64,000 nucleotides of DNA from Rhabdothermincola salaria (GTDB taxonomy: Bacteria > Actinomycetota > Acidimicrobiia > Acidimicrobiales > Acidimicrobilacustridaceae). The translations under genes and the position numbers were made by a program. Positions 38,271 through 47,711 of the stretch are shown piece by piece; the first letter of the stretch is position 1, and each line of letters begins with the position of its first letter. The notes beneath the pieces are model-generated. The model searched no databases and was not told where the DNA came from. It saw only the letters and a program-made list of their open reading frames with translations. The DNA lies in contig NZ_JAJQXW010000001.1 of the NCBI RefSeq assembly GCF_021246445.1, positions 1,196,168 to 1,260,167 on the forward strand, written 5' to 3'.

Positions 38271-38998
38271 GCCGCCTCTCCCGCGTCTCCGGGCGAGCCT
38301 CCCGGGCCTTCGGGCGCCTCCCCCGGGTCGTCCTGGTCCAGGTAGCGGCGCCGCTCGTCGTCGTCGGCCCGCCGGCCGTCGACCAGCACCACGACCTCGT
38401 CGGCGATGCGGCGGGCCTGGCGCAGGTCGTGGGTGACCCACACCACGGTGATCCCGTCGTCGACCAGGCGCCGGGCCAGGTCCTCCACGCCGTTGCGGGA
38501 GGTCGGGTCGAGCGATGACGTGACCTCGTCCATCAACACGATGTCCGGTCGGGTCAGCAGCGTGCGGGCCAGGCACATCCGCTGGGCCTCGCCGCCGGAG
38601 AGGTCGTCGGCGCCCCGTTCGAGCAGCGAGACCGGGAGGCCCACCCGTTCCAGGGCCCGAGCCAGCTCCTCGGCGGGAGCGGTGGGCGCGGCCACGGCCA
38701 GGTTGTCGCGCACGCTGCCGGGGAAGGGCGTGGGCCGCTGGAACACCATCCCGACCCGGCGCCGCAGGGCCAGCGGGTCGGTGCCGGCGGTGTCGAGCCC
38801 GCCGACGAGCACCCGTCCCGCCGAGGGGACCTCGAGGCGGTTGGCGAGGCGCAGCAGGGTGGACTTGCCCGACCCCGAGGGACCGGCCAGGACCGTGAGG
38901 CGCGCCTCGAACACGTCGAGGTCCACCCCGCGAAGGATCTCGCTGCCGTCCGCGGCCGTCACGTGCACCCCCTCGAAGCGCAGCACCGGCTCGGGCAT
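38267..38998 (-). CDS. fetA: ABC transporter ATP-binding protein, FetA-like
   Basis: The 243-residue ATPase has Walker [14 protein letters not shown], a Q-loop in [13 protein letters not shown], signature [16 protein letters not shown], Walker [14 protein letters not shown] and the switch His in WVTHDLRQA. The C-terminal 30 residues are Gly/Glu/Pro-rich and dispensable-looking. It is paired with the UPF0014 permease downstream. The ATG at 38998 is chosen because the fold starts at once ([14 protein letters not shown]); no strong ribosome-binding site is seen. Confidence 0.9.
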   Translation of the reverse strand: MPEPVLRFEGVHVTAADGSEILRGVDLDVFEARLTVLAGPSGSGKSTLLRLANRLEVPSAGRVLVGGLDTAGTDPLALRRRVGMVFQRPTPFPGSVRDNLAVAAPTAPAEELARALERVGLPVSLLERGADDLSGGEAQRMCLARTLLTRPDIVLMDEVTSSLDPTSRNGVEDLARRLVDDGITVVWVTHDLRQARRIADEVVVLVDGRRADDDERRRYLDQDDPGEAPEGPGGSPGDAGEAA

Positions 38999-39106
38999 CG
39001 GCGGGTCGTCCACCAGCCCAGCGTTCCAGCCCACGCCACCGCGCGCCACGCTGATCCGACCACCATGCCCCCCCACGAGAACCACCCCACCCCGGCGCCC
39101 ACCCAG

Positions 39107-39138
39107 GCGGCCGATGGGAGCGCCAGCGACCCGGCCGC
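39107..39138 (-). repeat. Dispersed hairpin repeat, copy A3
   Basis: On the minus strand the 18-nt loop GGTCGCTGGCGCTCCCAT is identical to copy A1, 20 kb away. The 7-bp stem is GCGGCCG with CGGCCGC, which differs from A1 (GTGGGCG with CGCCCAC) at two pairs, both compensated. It lies between divergent fetA and the mutase gene. Confidence 0.75.
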
Positions 39139-39189
39139 ACCGCGGGGCCCCGCGCCGCCATGGACATGACACCTGCCGGGCCCGCCTCT

Positions 39190-39195
39190 TAGGCT
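39190..39195 (+). promoter_or_regulatory. -10 box TAGGCT of the methylmalonyl-CoA mutase gene (leaderless type)
   Basis: TAGGCT ends 8 nt before the GTG at 39204, and no Shine-Dalgarno sequence lies between. Confidence 0.6.
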
Positions 39196-39203
39196 GCGAG
39201 ACC

Positions 39204-41366
39204 GTGAGCAACGACGCCGAGACCTCCGAGACCGCTGCGCCCACCCTCGACGACTGGAGGGCAGCCGCCAGCAAGGACCTGAAGGGCGCCGACCCGTCGA
39301 CGCTGGTCACCACGACCCCCGAGGGCATCGAGGTCAAGCCCCTCTACACCGCGGAGGACGTCGCGGAGCTGTCCACCGACACCCTCCCGGGCTTCGCCCC
39401 CTTCACCCGGGGTGTGCGAGCGACGATGTACACGGGCCGGGCGTGGACGTTGCGCCAGTACGCCGGCTTCTCCACCGCGGAGGAGTCCAACGCCTTCTAC
39501 CGCCGGAACCTCGCCGCGGGCCAGATGGGCCTGTCCGTCGCCTTCGACCTCGCCACCCACCGGGGCTACGACTCCGACCACCCCCGGGTGGTGGGCGATG
39601 TGGGCAAGGCCGGGGTGGCCATCGATTCCGTGGAGGACATGAAGATCCTGTTCGACGGCATCCCGCTCGACAAGATGAGCGTGTCGATGACCATGAACGG
39701 GGCCGTGATCCCCGTGCTGGCCATGTTCGTCGTGGCCGGCGAGGAGCAGGGCGTCGACCGCTCGGTGCTGGCCGGGACCATCCAGAACGACATCCTCAAG
39801 GAGTTCATGGTCCGCAACACCTACATCTATCCGCCCGAGCCCAGCATGCGGATCGTGGCCGACATCATCGCTTTCACGGCCACCGACATGCCGAAGTTCA
39901 ACTCGATCTCGATCTCCGGCTACCACATGCAAGAAGCCGGCGCCACGGCGGTGCAGGAGCTGGCCTTCACCATCGCCGACGGCAAGGAGTACGTGCGGGC
40001 TGCGCTGGCCAACGGCCTCGACGTCGACGCCTTCGCCGGGCGCCTGTCGTTCTTCTTCGCCATCGGCATGGACTTCTTCATGGAGGTCGCCAAGCTGCGC
40101 GCCGCCCGGGTGCTGTGGCATCGGGTCATGTCGGAGTTCGACCCGAAGAACCCGAAGTCGCTGATGCTGCGCACCCACTGCCAGACGTCCGGCGTCTCGC
40201 TCACCGAGTCCGATCCGTACAACAACGTGGTGCGCACCACCATCGAGGCCATGGCCGCGGTGCTCGGCGGCACCCAGAGCCTTCACACCAACGCCTTCGA
40301 CGAGGCGCTCGGCCTGCCCACCGACTTCAGCGCCCGCATCGCCCGCAACACCCAGCTGGTGATCGCGGACGAGTCCGGCGTGACCCGCACCGTCGACCCG
40401 CTCGGTGGCAGCTACTACGTCGAAGCGCTCACCAACGACCTCGTCGACGCCGCCTGGGAGCTCATCTGCGAGGTGGAGGAGCTGGGCGGGATGACCAAGG
40501 CCGTCGAGACCGGCATGCCGAAGCTCCGCATCGAGGAGTCGGCCGCCCGGAGGCAGGCACGCGTCGACCGGGGTGAGGACGTCGTCGTGGGCGTCAACAA
40601 GTACGTCCCCGAGGACCCGGAGATGGTGGACGTCCTCGACATCGACAACACCAAGGTGCGTGAGGGCCAGATCGCCAAGCTCGAGCAGATCCGGGCCAGC
40701 CGCGACGACGAGGCCTGCCGAGCCGCCCTCGATGCGCTCGCCGAAGGGGCCAAGGGCGACGGCAACGTCCTGGCCCTGGCCATCGAGGCCGCCCGGGCCC
40801 GGGCCACGCTCGGCGAGATCTCCGATGCGATGGAGGCGGTGTTCGGCCGCCACACCGCCGAGGTCCGTACCATCTCCAACGTGTACAGCGAAGGCTACGA
40901 GGAGGACGAGGACTTCCTGGCGCTCCAGAAGGAGATCGCCGCCTTCGCCGAGGCCGAAGGCCGTCGACCCCGCATGTTGGTGGCCAAGATGGGCCAGGAC
41001 GGGCACGACCGGGGTGCCAAGGTCATCGCCACCGCCTTCGCCGACCTGGGCTTCGACGTCGACATGGGCCCGCTGTTCCAGACCCCGGCGGAAGCGGCCC
41101 GCGACGCCGTCGAGCACGACGTGCACCTGGTGGGCGTCTCCAGCCAGGCCGCGGGCCACAAGACGCTGGTGCCCCAGCTCATCGAGGAGTTGGACAAGGC
41201 CGGAGCCGGCGACACGCTCGTGGTGTGCGGAGGCGTCATCCCCCCGCAGGACTACCCCATGCTCACCGAGGCCGGGGTGGCCGCCATCTTCGGCCCCGGC
41301 ACCAAGATCCCTGCCGCGGCCCGCAAGGTCCTGGCGTTGCTCTCCGACGGCCGCCCGGCCGTCTGA
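39204..41366 (+). CDS. mutB: Methylmalonyl-CoA mutase, large (catalytic) subunit type
   Basis: The 720-residue adenosylcobalamin enzyme interconverts (R)-methylmalonyl-CoA and succinyl-CoA. The TIM barrel contains [51 protein letters not shown] and [22 protein letters not shown]. The C-terminal cobalamin domain has the lower-ligand His601 in GQDGHDRG, and later [14 protein letters not shown] and [11 protein letters not shown]. It matches MutB over its full length. No small subunit gene (MutA) is adjacent, so it may act as a homodimer or find MutA elsewhere. The chaperone gene meaB follows by 21 nt. The GTG start is fixed by the -10 box. Confidence 0.95.
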   Translation: MSNDAETSETAAPTLDDWRAAASKDLKGADPSTLVTTTPEGIEVKPLYTAEDVAELSTDTLPGFAPFTRGVRATMYTGRAWTLRQYAGFSTAEESNAFYRRNLAAGQMGLSVAFDLATHRGYDSDHPRVVGDVGKAGVAIDSVEDMKILFDGIPLDKMSVSMTMNGAVIPVLAMFVVAGEEQGVDRSVLAGTIQNDILKEFMVRNTYIYPPEPSMRIVADIIAFTATDMPKFNSISISGYHMQEAGATAVQELAFTIADGKEYVRAALANGLDVDAFAGRLSFFFAIGMDFFMEVAKLRAARVLWHRVMSEFDPKNPKSLMLRTHCQTSGVSLTESDPYNNVVRTTIEAMAAVLGGTQSLHTNAFDEALGLPTDFSARIARNTQLVIADESGVTRTVDPLGGSYYVEALTNDLVDAAWELICEVEELGGMTKAVETGMPKLRIEESAARRQARVDRGEDVVVGVNKYVPEDPEMVDVLDIDNTKVREGQIAKLEQIRASRDDEACRAALDALAEGAKGDGNVLALAIEAARARATLGEISDAMEAVFGRHTAEVRTISNVYSEGYEEDEDFLALQKEIAAFAEAEGRRPRMLVAKMGQDGHDRGAKVIATAFADLGFDVDMGPLFQTPAEAARDAVEHDVHLVGVSSQAAGHKTLVPQLIEELDKAGAGDTLVVCGGVIPPQDYPMLTEAGVAAIFGPGTKIPAAARKVLALLSDGRPAV

Positions 41367-41387
41367 GCGCCTGAGCGCCTCCCCGTC

Positions 41388-42377
41388 GTGACCGTCCCGA
41401 TCCCCGACCCCGGCCGCCTCGTCGAAGGCATCCGGGGCGGAGATCGACGGGCCCTGGCCCGGGCCATCACCCTGGCCGAGTCGACGCGGGCTGATCACCG
41501 CACGGTGGCCGACGAGGTGCTCGACACGTTGGCCCCGGAGACCGGGGGGGCCCGCCGGGTGGGCATCTCCGGCCCCCCCGGGGTGGGCAAGTCCACCTTC
41601 ATCGAGGCGCTCGGCACCCACGTCATCGACGAAGGCCACCGCGTGGCGGTGCTGGCGGTCGACCCGTCGAGCCGGCGCACCGGTGGGTCCATCCTCGGCG
41701 ACAAGACCCGCATGGGCGAGCTCTCTCGTCGCGCCGATGCGTTCATCCGGCCCTCCCCCGGCGCCGGCCAGCTCGGAGGGGTGGCCCGCCGCACCCGCGA
41801 AGCGATGTTGCTCTGCGAGGCCTTCGGGTTCGACGTGGTGATCGTCGAGACCATCGGAGTCGGCCAGTCCGAGGTGGCGGTGGCCGACATGGTCGATCTC
41901 TTCCTGCTCCTCGTGGCCCCCGGCGGCGGCGACGAGCTGCAGGGCATCAAGCGGGGCATCATGGAGCTCGCCGACCTGGTGGTGGTCAACAAGGCCGACG
42001 GCGATCTGGCCTCCGCCGCGGGTCGCACCCGGGCCGACTACGCGGCCGCCGTGCACCTGTTGCGCCCGAAGTGGCACAGCTGGGCCACCGAGGTGCTGGC
42101 GTGCTCGGCTCTCACCGGCAGCGGCGTCGACGACGTGTGGGACGCGATCGACCGTTTCGACACCGCCGTGCGCAGCTCCCGAGAGCTCGACGACGCCCGC
42201 GCCCGCCAGGCCACCGCCTGGCTGTGGAGCGAGATCTCCGATGCGCTGATCGACCGGTTCCGCGCCGACCCCACCGTGGCCGGTCTGGTGGGTGCGGTCG
42301 AAGCCGACGTGGCCTCCGGCCGGGTGTCCCCCACCGTGGCCGCCCGCCGCCTCCTCGACAGCTTCGGCGGGCGTTGA
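41388..42377 (+). CDS. meaB: MeaB-type GTPase, methylmalonyl-CoA mutase chaperone
   Basis: The 329-residue G3E GTPase loads cobalamin into the mutase and protects or reactivates it. Motifs: Walker A GISGPPGVGKSTFIEAL, VDPSSRRTGGSILGDKTRM, the switch region PSPGAGQLGGVARRTREAMLL, ETIGVGQSEVAVADMVD and VVNKADGD for guanine. The C-terminal helices form the dimerisation arm. Its position 21 nt after the mutase gene supports the assignment over the older ArgK label. The short gap contains a tandem GAGCGCCT duplication. The GTG start is the first in frame after the mutase stop. Confidence 0.95.
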   Translation: MTVPIPDPGRLVEGIRGGDRRALARAITLAESTRADHRTVADEVLDTLAPETGGARRVGISGPPGVGKSTFIEALGTHVIDEGHRVAVLAVDPSSRRTGGSILGDKTRMGELSRRADAFIRPSPGAGQLGGVARRTREAMLLCEAFGFDVVIVETIGVGQSEVAVADMVDLFLLLVAPGGGDELQGIKRGIMELADLVVVNKADGDLASAAGRTRADYAAAVHLLRPKWHSWATEVLACSALTGSGVDDVWDAIDRFDTAVRSSRELDDARARQATAWLWSEISDALIDRFRADPTVAGLVGAVEADVASGRVSPTVAARRLLDSFGGR

Positions 42378-42440
42378 GGCACCACGCGCAACGAACCGAG
42401 CCCCGCCTCTCGCGGCGTCATCGGGGCGCAGAGGGCCCAC

Positions 42441-42446
42441 TAGGGT
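42441..42446 (+). promoter_or_regulatory. Possible -10 box TAGGGT of the GT2-GT4 fusion gene
   Basis: TAGGGT would start a transcript near 42453 and give a leader of about 40 nt carrying GGAAGG 5 nt before the ATG at 42490. Confidence 0.4.
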
Positions 42447-42489
42447 GCGTCCGTCGGTGTACGCGTCCATGGTCCGGCGGAAGGTGCAG

Positions 42490-44964
42490 ATGAGCGACTC
42501 GACGGTTTCCGTCGTCCTGGTGAACTACCGAGCGGCGGCGGACACCACCACTGCGGTCGAGGGGCTCCTGGAGCTCGACTGGCCGGCCGACCGTCTCGAG
42601 ATCGTCGTCGTGGACAACTCGCCCGGTGCGGCGGAGGCGGACACGCTCCGCGAGGCGTGCCCGAGCGCTCGCGTGGTCCCCGCAGAGCGCAACCTCGGCT
42701 TCGCCGGAGGCTGCAACCTCGGGGTGGCGAGCTCGTCGGGCGAGTTCGTGGCCTTCTTGAACAACGACGCCCGGCCGGACCCGCGATGGGTGACGGCGGC
42801 CGTCGACCGCCTGCGCAACGACACCAGCATCGGCATCATCGCGTCGAAGGTCCTCGACTGGGAGGGCCGCACCATCGACTTCGCGGCCGCCGCCATGGCC
42901 TTCGACGGGCAGGCCTACAAGCTCCACGTGGGCGCCGACGACGGACCGGAGTTCGACCGCCCTCACGACGTCCTCTTCGCCTCCGGTGCGGCGATGGTGA
43001 TGCCCCGCCACGTGTTCGATCGGCTCGGCGGGTTCGACGAGCGGTACTTCATGTTCTTCGAGGACGTCGACCTCGGTTGGCGGACCTGGTTGGCCGGCCT
43101 GCGGGTCGTCTACGAGCCGACCTCGCTCGTCTACCACCGTCACCACGCCTCGATGACGTCGATCGATCCGGCCTACGAGCAGTTCCTCCTGCAGCGCAAC
43201 GCTCTGTTCACCGTCTACAAGAACTACGACGACGCCAACCTGCGTCGGGTGCTGCCGGCCGCCCTCCTGCTCGCCGTGCGCCGGGCCACCACGCTCGGGG
43301 GCATCGACCGCCACGGCCTCGACATGGAGGTGTCGCCCCCCGTCGCCCTCGAGCCGGCCATCGGCACCCCCCCTGCCGCGCTGGCCCACCTGTCCGCCGT
43401 CGACGCCTTCACCGAGGCCCTCCCCGACCTGCGGCGCCAGCGGGCGGAGATCCAGGCGCAGCGCCTGCGACCGGATGCCGAGATCACCCGCCTGTTCCGC
43501 CTCCCCCTCCAGCCGAACCTCGCCGAGGCGTCGTTCCACGACGTCTTCCGGCCGGTGGCCGAGGCCTTCGGCGCCGATCAGGTCTTCGCCGAACGGCGCC
43601 GGATCCTCATCGCCACGGGCGACACGCTGCGCCCGGCGATGGCCGGGCCGGCCATCCGCGTCTGGCACATGGCCAAGACCCTGAGCCGGGAGCACGAGGT
43701 CCGGCTCGTCACCAAGGCCCGGTGCGAGATCAGCCACCCGGACTTCTCCGTCGAGCACTTCGACGACGCCAGCCTCCACGAGATGGTCGGGTGGGCCGAC
43801 GTCATCGTGTTCCAGGGGTTCCTCCTCGACGAGCACCCCTGGGTGGTGCACACCGACCGCATCATCGTCGCCGACCTCTACGACCCGTTCCACCTCGAGC
43901 AGCTCGAGCAGTTCCGGGACCTGCCCCTGGCCCAGCGCTCCGACGCGATCGGGCACACCGTCCGGGTGTTGAACGAGCAGATCCGGCGGGGCGACTTCTT
44001 CCTGTGCGCCAGCGAGAAGCAGCGGGACTTCTGGCTCGGGCAGCTCTCGGCCCTCCAGCGGGTGAACCCCTACGTCTACGAGGCCGACGAGAGCTTGCGT
44101 TCGCTGCTCGCGGTCGTCCCCTTCGGCGTCGAGGACGATCCGCCTCGGCGCACCGGCCCGGGCATCCGCGGCGTCGTGCCCGGCATCGGCAAGGACGACA
44201 AGGTCATCATCTGGGGCGGTGGCATCTACAACTGGTTCGATCCGCTCACGCTCATCGAGGCCGTCGATCGGATCCGTCACACGCTGCCCGAGGTCCGCCT
44301 GGTGTTCATGGGGACCAAGCACCCCAACCCGGACGTGCCCCAGATGCGGGTCGCCGTCGAGGCCCGCGCCCTGGCCGACGCCCTGGGCATCAACGGCACC
44401 CACGTCTTCTTCAACGAGGGCTGGGTGCCCTACGACGAACGTCAGAACCACCTCCTCGACGCGGACCTCGGTGTGAGCACCCACTTCGAGCACGTCGAGA
44501 CGGCCTTCAGCTTCCGCACCCGCATCCTCGACTACCTCTGGTGCGGGCTGCCCGTGGTGTCCACCCAAGGCGACACGCTCGCCGGGATCATCCACGAGCG
44601 AGGTCTCGGCATCACGGTCCCACCCGAGGACGTGGAGGCGCTCAGCGAGGCCCTGCTCACCACCCTGACCGACGTGGAGTTCCGAGACTCCTGCCGCACC
44701 GCGTCGCTGCAGCTGGCCTCCGAGATGCGCTGGAGCGACGTGCTCGAGCCCCTCGCCAGCTATTGCCGCAGCGCCGGGCGATCACCCGACGCCTGGTCGC
44801 AGCAGCCGGTGGAGAAGCAGCCTGCGCCCGTCGGGCTCGTCGAGCGGATCGTCCGCGCCGCGGTGGGGTCTCTGCGGGGGGCCAAGCGGGCCCGCCAGGA
44901 GGGCGGGCTCGAGCTCCTCGCCCGCCGGCTCGTCAACCGCGGTCGTGCGCTGACCAGACGCTGA
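42490..44964 (+). CDS. Bifunctional glycosyltransferase: GT2 domain fused to a GT4-like domain
   Basis: The 824-residue protein joins two transferases. Residues 1-290 form a GT2 domain (SVVLVNYRAAADTTTAVEGLL, VVVDNSPG, NLGFAGGCNLG, FLNNDARPDP, FMFFEDVDLGWRTWLAG), close to rhamnosyltransferases. From about 370 a GT-B domain follows: RILIATGDTLRPAMAGPAIRVWHMAK, VIVFQGFLLDEHPW, IIWGGGIYNWFDPLTLIEA and AFSFRTRILDYLWCGLPVVSTQGD. The second half is paralogous to the stand-alone enzyme at 54066-55331. GGAAGG lies 5 nt upstream of the ATG at 42490; ATG at 42469 is possible. Fusion suggests two consecutive sugar additions. Confidence 0.88.
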   Translation: MSDSTVSVVLVNYRAAADTTTAVEGLLELDWPADRLEIVVVDNSPGAAEADTLREACPSARVVPAERNLGFAGGCNLGVASSSGEFVAFLNNDARPDPRWVTAAVDRLRNDTSIGIIASKVLDWEGRTIDFAAAAMAFDGQAYKLHVGADDGPEFDRPHDVLFASGAAMVMPRHVFDRLGGFDERYFMFFEDVDLGWRTWLAGLRVVYEPTSLVYHRHHASMTSIDPAYEQFLLQRNALFTVYKNYDDANLRRVLPAALLLAVRRATTLGGIDRHGLDMEVSPPVALEPAIGTPPAALAHLSAVDAFTEALPDLRRQRAEIQAQRLRPDAEITRLFRLPLQPNLAEASFHDVFRPVAEAFGADQVFAERRRILIATGDTLRPAMAGPAIRVWHMAKTLSREHEVRLVTKARCEISHPDFSVEHFDDASLHEMVGWADVIVFQGFLLDEHPWVVHTDRIIVADLYDPFHLEQLEQFRDLPLAQRSDAIGHTVRVLNEQIRRGDFFLCASEKQRDFWLGQLSALQRVNPYVYEADESLRSLLAVVPFGVEDDPPRRTGPGIRGVVPGIGKDDKVIIWGGGIYNWFDPLTLIEAVDRIRHTLPEVRLVFMGTKHPNPDVPQMRVAVEARALADALGINGTHVFFNEGWVPYDERQNHLLDADLGVSTHFEHVETAFSFRTRILDYLWCGLPVVSTQGDTLAGIIHERGLGITVPPEDVEALSEALLTTLTDVEFRDSCRTASLQLASEMRWSDVLEPLASYCRSAGRSPDAWSQQPVEKQPAPVGLVERIVRAAVGSLRGAKRARQEGGLELLARRLVNRGRALTRR

Positions 44965-44999
44965 GCGCCCGACCTGGTCGTCGCGAGACCGGGCCGGCG

Positions 45000-45362
45000 T
45001 CAGCCAGCTGAGCGCCGGAGCAGCCCGACGACCCGGCGCAGCCCGTCGGCGATCGGCTCGGGCAGGCGCGCCGCCTGGGCCCGCAACCACGTCAGCGTGC
45101 GCACCTCCACGATCTGGCGGGCCCGAACCCCGAGCTCGAGGAGTCCGAGGGGCTCCTCCGCCAGCCGTCGCTGCCGCTCGGCCTCGGCCTCGACCTCGAC
45201 CACTCTGGCCTCGGCGAGGCGCCGGCGCTCCACGCACTCGGCCAACCGCCCCGCGGTGGCCTCCAGCGCGCGGCGCTGATGCTCGAGCTCGGCGTCGCGC
45301 CGTTCGAGCAGGTCCAAGGCTTCGTTCAGCTGACGCCGAAGGTCGTTCTCGGGGTCACCCAT
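45000..45362 (-). CDS. Small coiled-coil protein
   Basis: The 120-residue protein is largely heptad-patterned and charged (residues 5-75, NDLRRQLNEALDLLERRDAELEHQRRALE...), followed by a shorter helical end with a basic amphipathic segment (GLRRVVGLLRRSAG). No family is recognised. It begins immediately after the stop of the two-domain glycosyltransferase gene (TGA then ATG), so it is the last cistron of the Wzm-Wzt-glycosyltransferase operon. A scaffold or chain-length ruler role beside the exporter is conceivable but only inference. Confidence 0.72.
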   Translation of the reverse strand: MGDPENDLRRQLNEALDLLERRDAELEHQRRALEATAGRLAECVERRRLAEARVVEVEAEAERQRRLAEEPLGLLELGVRARQIVEVRTLTWLRAQAARLPEPIADGLRRVVGLLRRSAG

Positions 45363-47711
45363 TCACCACACCTTCCCCAGAGTGGCCGCCACGAAGGCCG
45401 CCGATCGCGCCAACGAGTACCCGGCGAGGATGTCGCGCCGGGCGCGCTCACCCTTGGCTCGACCGTCGTCGGGGTTCTCGAACAGGTGGCGCATCCATGC
45501 GGCCGCCTCGTCGATGTCGGGCTCGGCCCATGTCGCCTCGGGCGGGTACGGCCACGAACCGTCGCCGACCGGCGTGGGGGTCCAGGAGACCAGATAGCCG
45601 TTGTCGGCGTGCATGTAGTCGAGGTTGGCCGAGTACCCGGTGGCGATCACCGGCTTGGCGTGGGCCATGGCGTCGGCCAGCGTCTGGCCGAACCCTTCGG
45701 AACGGTGCAGCGAGACGTAGGCATCGATCAACGCGTACAGGGCCCGCATCGCCGTCCCGGAGAGGTGATCGTCGATGACCACGATGTCGTCGCGGTCGCC
45801 GATGGCGAGGCGCAACCGCTCGACGTCGGTGGCCCGATGCTGGCCGTTGATGGACTTGAGGACCAGTGCCGCACCATCTGTCGGCGCGAACGCTCGCTTC
45901 CAGGCCTCGACCAACCCGACCGGGTTCTTGCGCTCCATGATCGACAGGTGGTCGAAGAAGAAGCCGAAGAGGTAGCCCTCCGGGAGGCCCAGATCGGCCC
46001 GGGTGAGGTGGGTGGGCCCGCCGGGCAGCACCGGGTGAGGGAAGACCTCGACCGGGGTCTCCGTCCAGGCGGCGAAGAGCTCCTGGTTGTAGCGGCTCGC
46101 CACCCAGATCTCGTCCACGACATCGAACGCCGGGACCATGAACTCCGGCAGCCGGTCCACCTCCCAGAACCACAGGCCGATGTTGCGGCGGTCCTCCAGT
46201 ATCGGTCGATGCGCCGCGCTGGCGGCGAGCAGGGCGACCTCGTTCGGGTTCACCGAGAGGAGGTTGACGTCGTAGGGGCCGACGTCGACCTCGAGGGCAC
46301 GCCGCCCGGGGGGGAGACCGGGGTCGGGGAGGTCGAGGCGGTGGACCGGGAACCCAGCGGCCTCCACGGCGGTGCCCAGGGCGCGGGCGGCCTGCCCGAC
46401 GCCGCGGTCGAGTCCGAGGAACCCGACGACGTTGCATCCCGGTACGGGCTGCGGTCGGGGGTCGGGCTCCACCCCTGCCGCGATGAGCCCGTGCTCGGCT
46501 CCCTCCGGGGGTGCCCACTCCTGCAGCCACGCGTGGAAGCGAGCGGCATCGGCACCGTCGGGGTGCGGGAAGGTGATGCGCAGGTCGATCCGCTCGTCGA
46601 GCAGGCTCTGCCCCCATCGGCTCCGGGGATGCTCGATGGTGCCGCCCACGGGTTCGGCGAGCCACCTGCGATAGGCGTCGGGATCGCGGTCGTCGAACGG
46701 GTCCGGCGGAGGTGCTGTCCCTGCCGCCTCGGCGGCGAGGAGCTCTCGGCGGTAGGTGCTCCTCTGACGCTGGTCGATGTCGAGGCCGCAGGCCGCCGTG
46801 GCCAACGGCCAAGGGGCAGGGGGTGAGGGAAGGGACCGTTGCGCGGCCGTCAGGGCGTCGAGCCGGCCGGCCAGGAGCGCCCGCAGGGGCGGAGCGTCCG
46901 ACAGCCGCACCCGGGGACGGTCGCCCTGGTGCGCCGACAGCAACCACGGTCGCTGCGGATCGAAACCGCCGAAGTCGACGACGTGCAACGGCTCCCCGTC
47001 GACCGTCCAGCCGGTCTCGACGGACCCGTCCAACCGGCGCTCGTGGAGGTTGACGTAGCTCACCCCGACTCCAGGATCGGTGACCAACCGGGCCCCGAAC
47101 ACCACGAGGGCCTCGAGCCAGCGTCGGTCGAGCAGGAGTCCGCCCGGCGGGTCGAGCAGGCAGTCCCGTCGGGCACGGGCCTCCCACCACGCGAGCAGCT
47201 CGTCGGCGGCGCTGGTGACGGCCACGCAGCCGGGGTCGACCAACCCTTCGGTGAGCAGCGAGGCGTCGTCGATGCGCCGTCCGTCGTCCGGGAGCGGAGC
47301 TCGGACCCGGGGGACCAGGGCCAGCCCCTCGCCGGCCGCGGCGTCGAGGAGGGGTGAGAGGTCACCGTGGAGCTCGGAGTCGGCGTCGAGCCACACGGCC
47401 GTGTCGAAGCCGCGCTGCAACGCCAGGCGGAGCAGGGCGGGCTTGAGCGAGGTCAGGAGCTCGTCGGTGCCGGAGAAGGCCGCTCGGCGGTGCACCTCGG
47501 TGAGGCTCACCCCGACGGCAGCGAGATCGCTCCACGCCAACAGCTCGGCCCCGGGGACCGACGCGCCGCTCGCGGTGGGGGCCAGGCACGACATGGAGCT
47601 GTCGGGCATGTGACGAGACACCGACTCGGCCAACACCACGAGCGAGGGCAGGCTGGCCGGCCCCGCGGCCGACACGACCGCGACCGATCGGCCGGTCGCG
47701 CCGACGCTCAC
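45363..47711 (-). CDS. Two-domain glycosyltransferase: GT-A-like N-terminus plus GT4 C-terminus
   Basis: The 782-residue protein carries an N-terminal GT-A-like domain (about 1-330) with SLKPALLRLALQRGFDTAVWLDADSEL, whose DADSE resembles the DxD metal site of GT8-like enzymes. The C-terminal GT-B domain (about 395-780) has CNVVGFLGLDRGVGQAARALG, NIGLWFWEVDRLPEF, EIWVASRYNQELFA, FFFDHLSIMERKNPVGLVEAW and LHRSEGFGQTLADAMAHAKPVIAT. The GTG at 47711 overlaps the wzt stop by GTGA. Its position after the ABC exporter genes suggests work on the exported polymer. Whether the N-terminal domain is active is unclear. Confidence 0.83.
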   Translation of the reverse strand: MSVGATGRSVAVVSAAGPASLPSLVVLAESVSRHMPDSSMSCLAPTASGASVPGAELLAWSDLAAVGVSLTEVHRRAAFSGTDELLTSLKPALLRLALQRGFDTAVWLDADSELHGDLSPLLDAAAGEGLALVPRVRAPLPDDGRRIDDASLLTEGLVDPGCVAVTSAADELLAWWEARARRDCLLDPPGGLLLDRRWLEALVVFGARLVTDPGVGVSYVNLHERRLDGSVETGWTVDGEPLHVVDFGGFDPQRPWLLSAHQGDRPRVRLSDAPPLRALLAGRLDALTAAQRSLPSPPAPWPLATAACGLDIDQRQRSTYRRELLAAEAAGTAPPPDPFDDRDPDAYRRWLAEPVGGTIEHPRSRWGQSLLDERIDLRITFPHPDGADAARFHAWLQEWAPPEGAEHGLIAAGVEPDPRPQPVPGCNVVGFLGLDRGVGQAARALGTAVEAAGFPVHRLDLPDPGLPPGRRALEVDVGPYDVNLLSVNPNEVALLAASAAHRPILEDRRNIGLWFWEVDRLPEFMVPAFDVVDEIWVASRYNQELFAAWTETPVEVFPHPVLPGGPTHLTRADLGLPEGYLFGFFFDHLSIMERKNPVGLVEAWKRAFAPTDGAALVLKSINGQHRATDVERLRLAIGDRDDIVVIDDHLSGTAMRALYALIDAYVSLHRSEGFGQTLADAMAHAKPVIATGYSANLDYMHADNGYLVSWTPTPVGDGSWPYPPEATWAEPDIDEAAAWMRHLFENPDDGRAKGERARRDILAGYSLARSAAFVAATLGKVW

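Noticed and set aside
39189-42470. 1093-codon open frame antisense to the mutase and meaB genes
   Set aside because: The plus strand encodes two complete, highly conserved enzymes. The antisense product is low-complexity and spans two genes and their gap.
42418-44595. 725-codon antisense frame across the GT2-GT4 fusion gene
   Set aside because: Composition is Val/Gly/Glu/Asp-rich with no motif; the sense strand carries clear transferase motifs.
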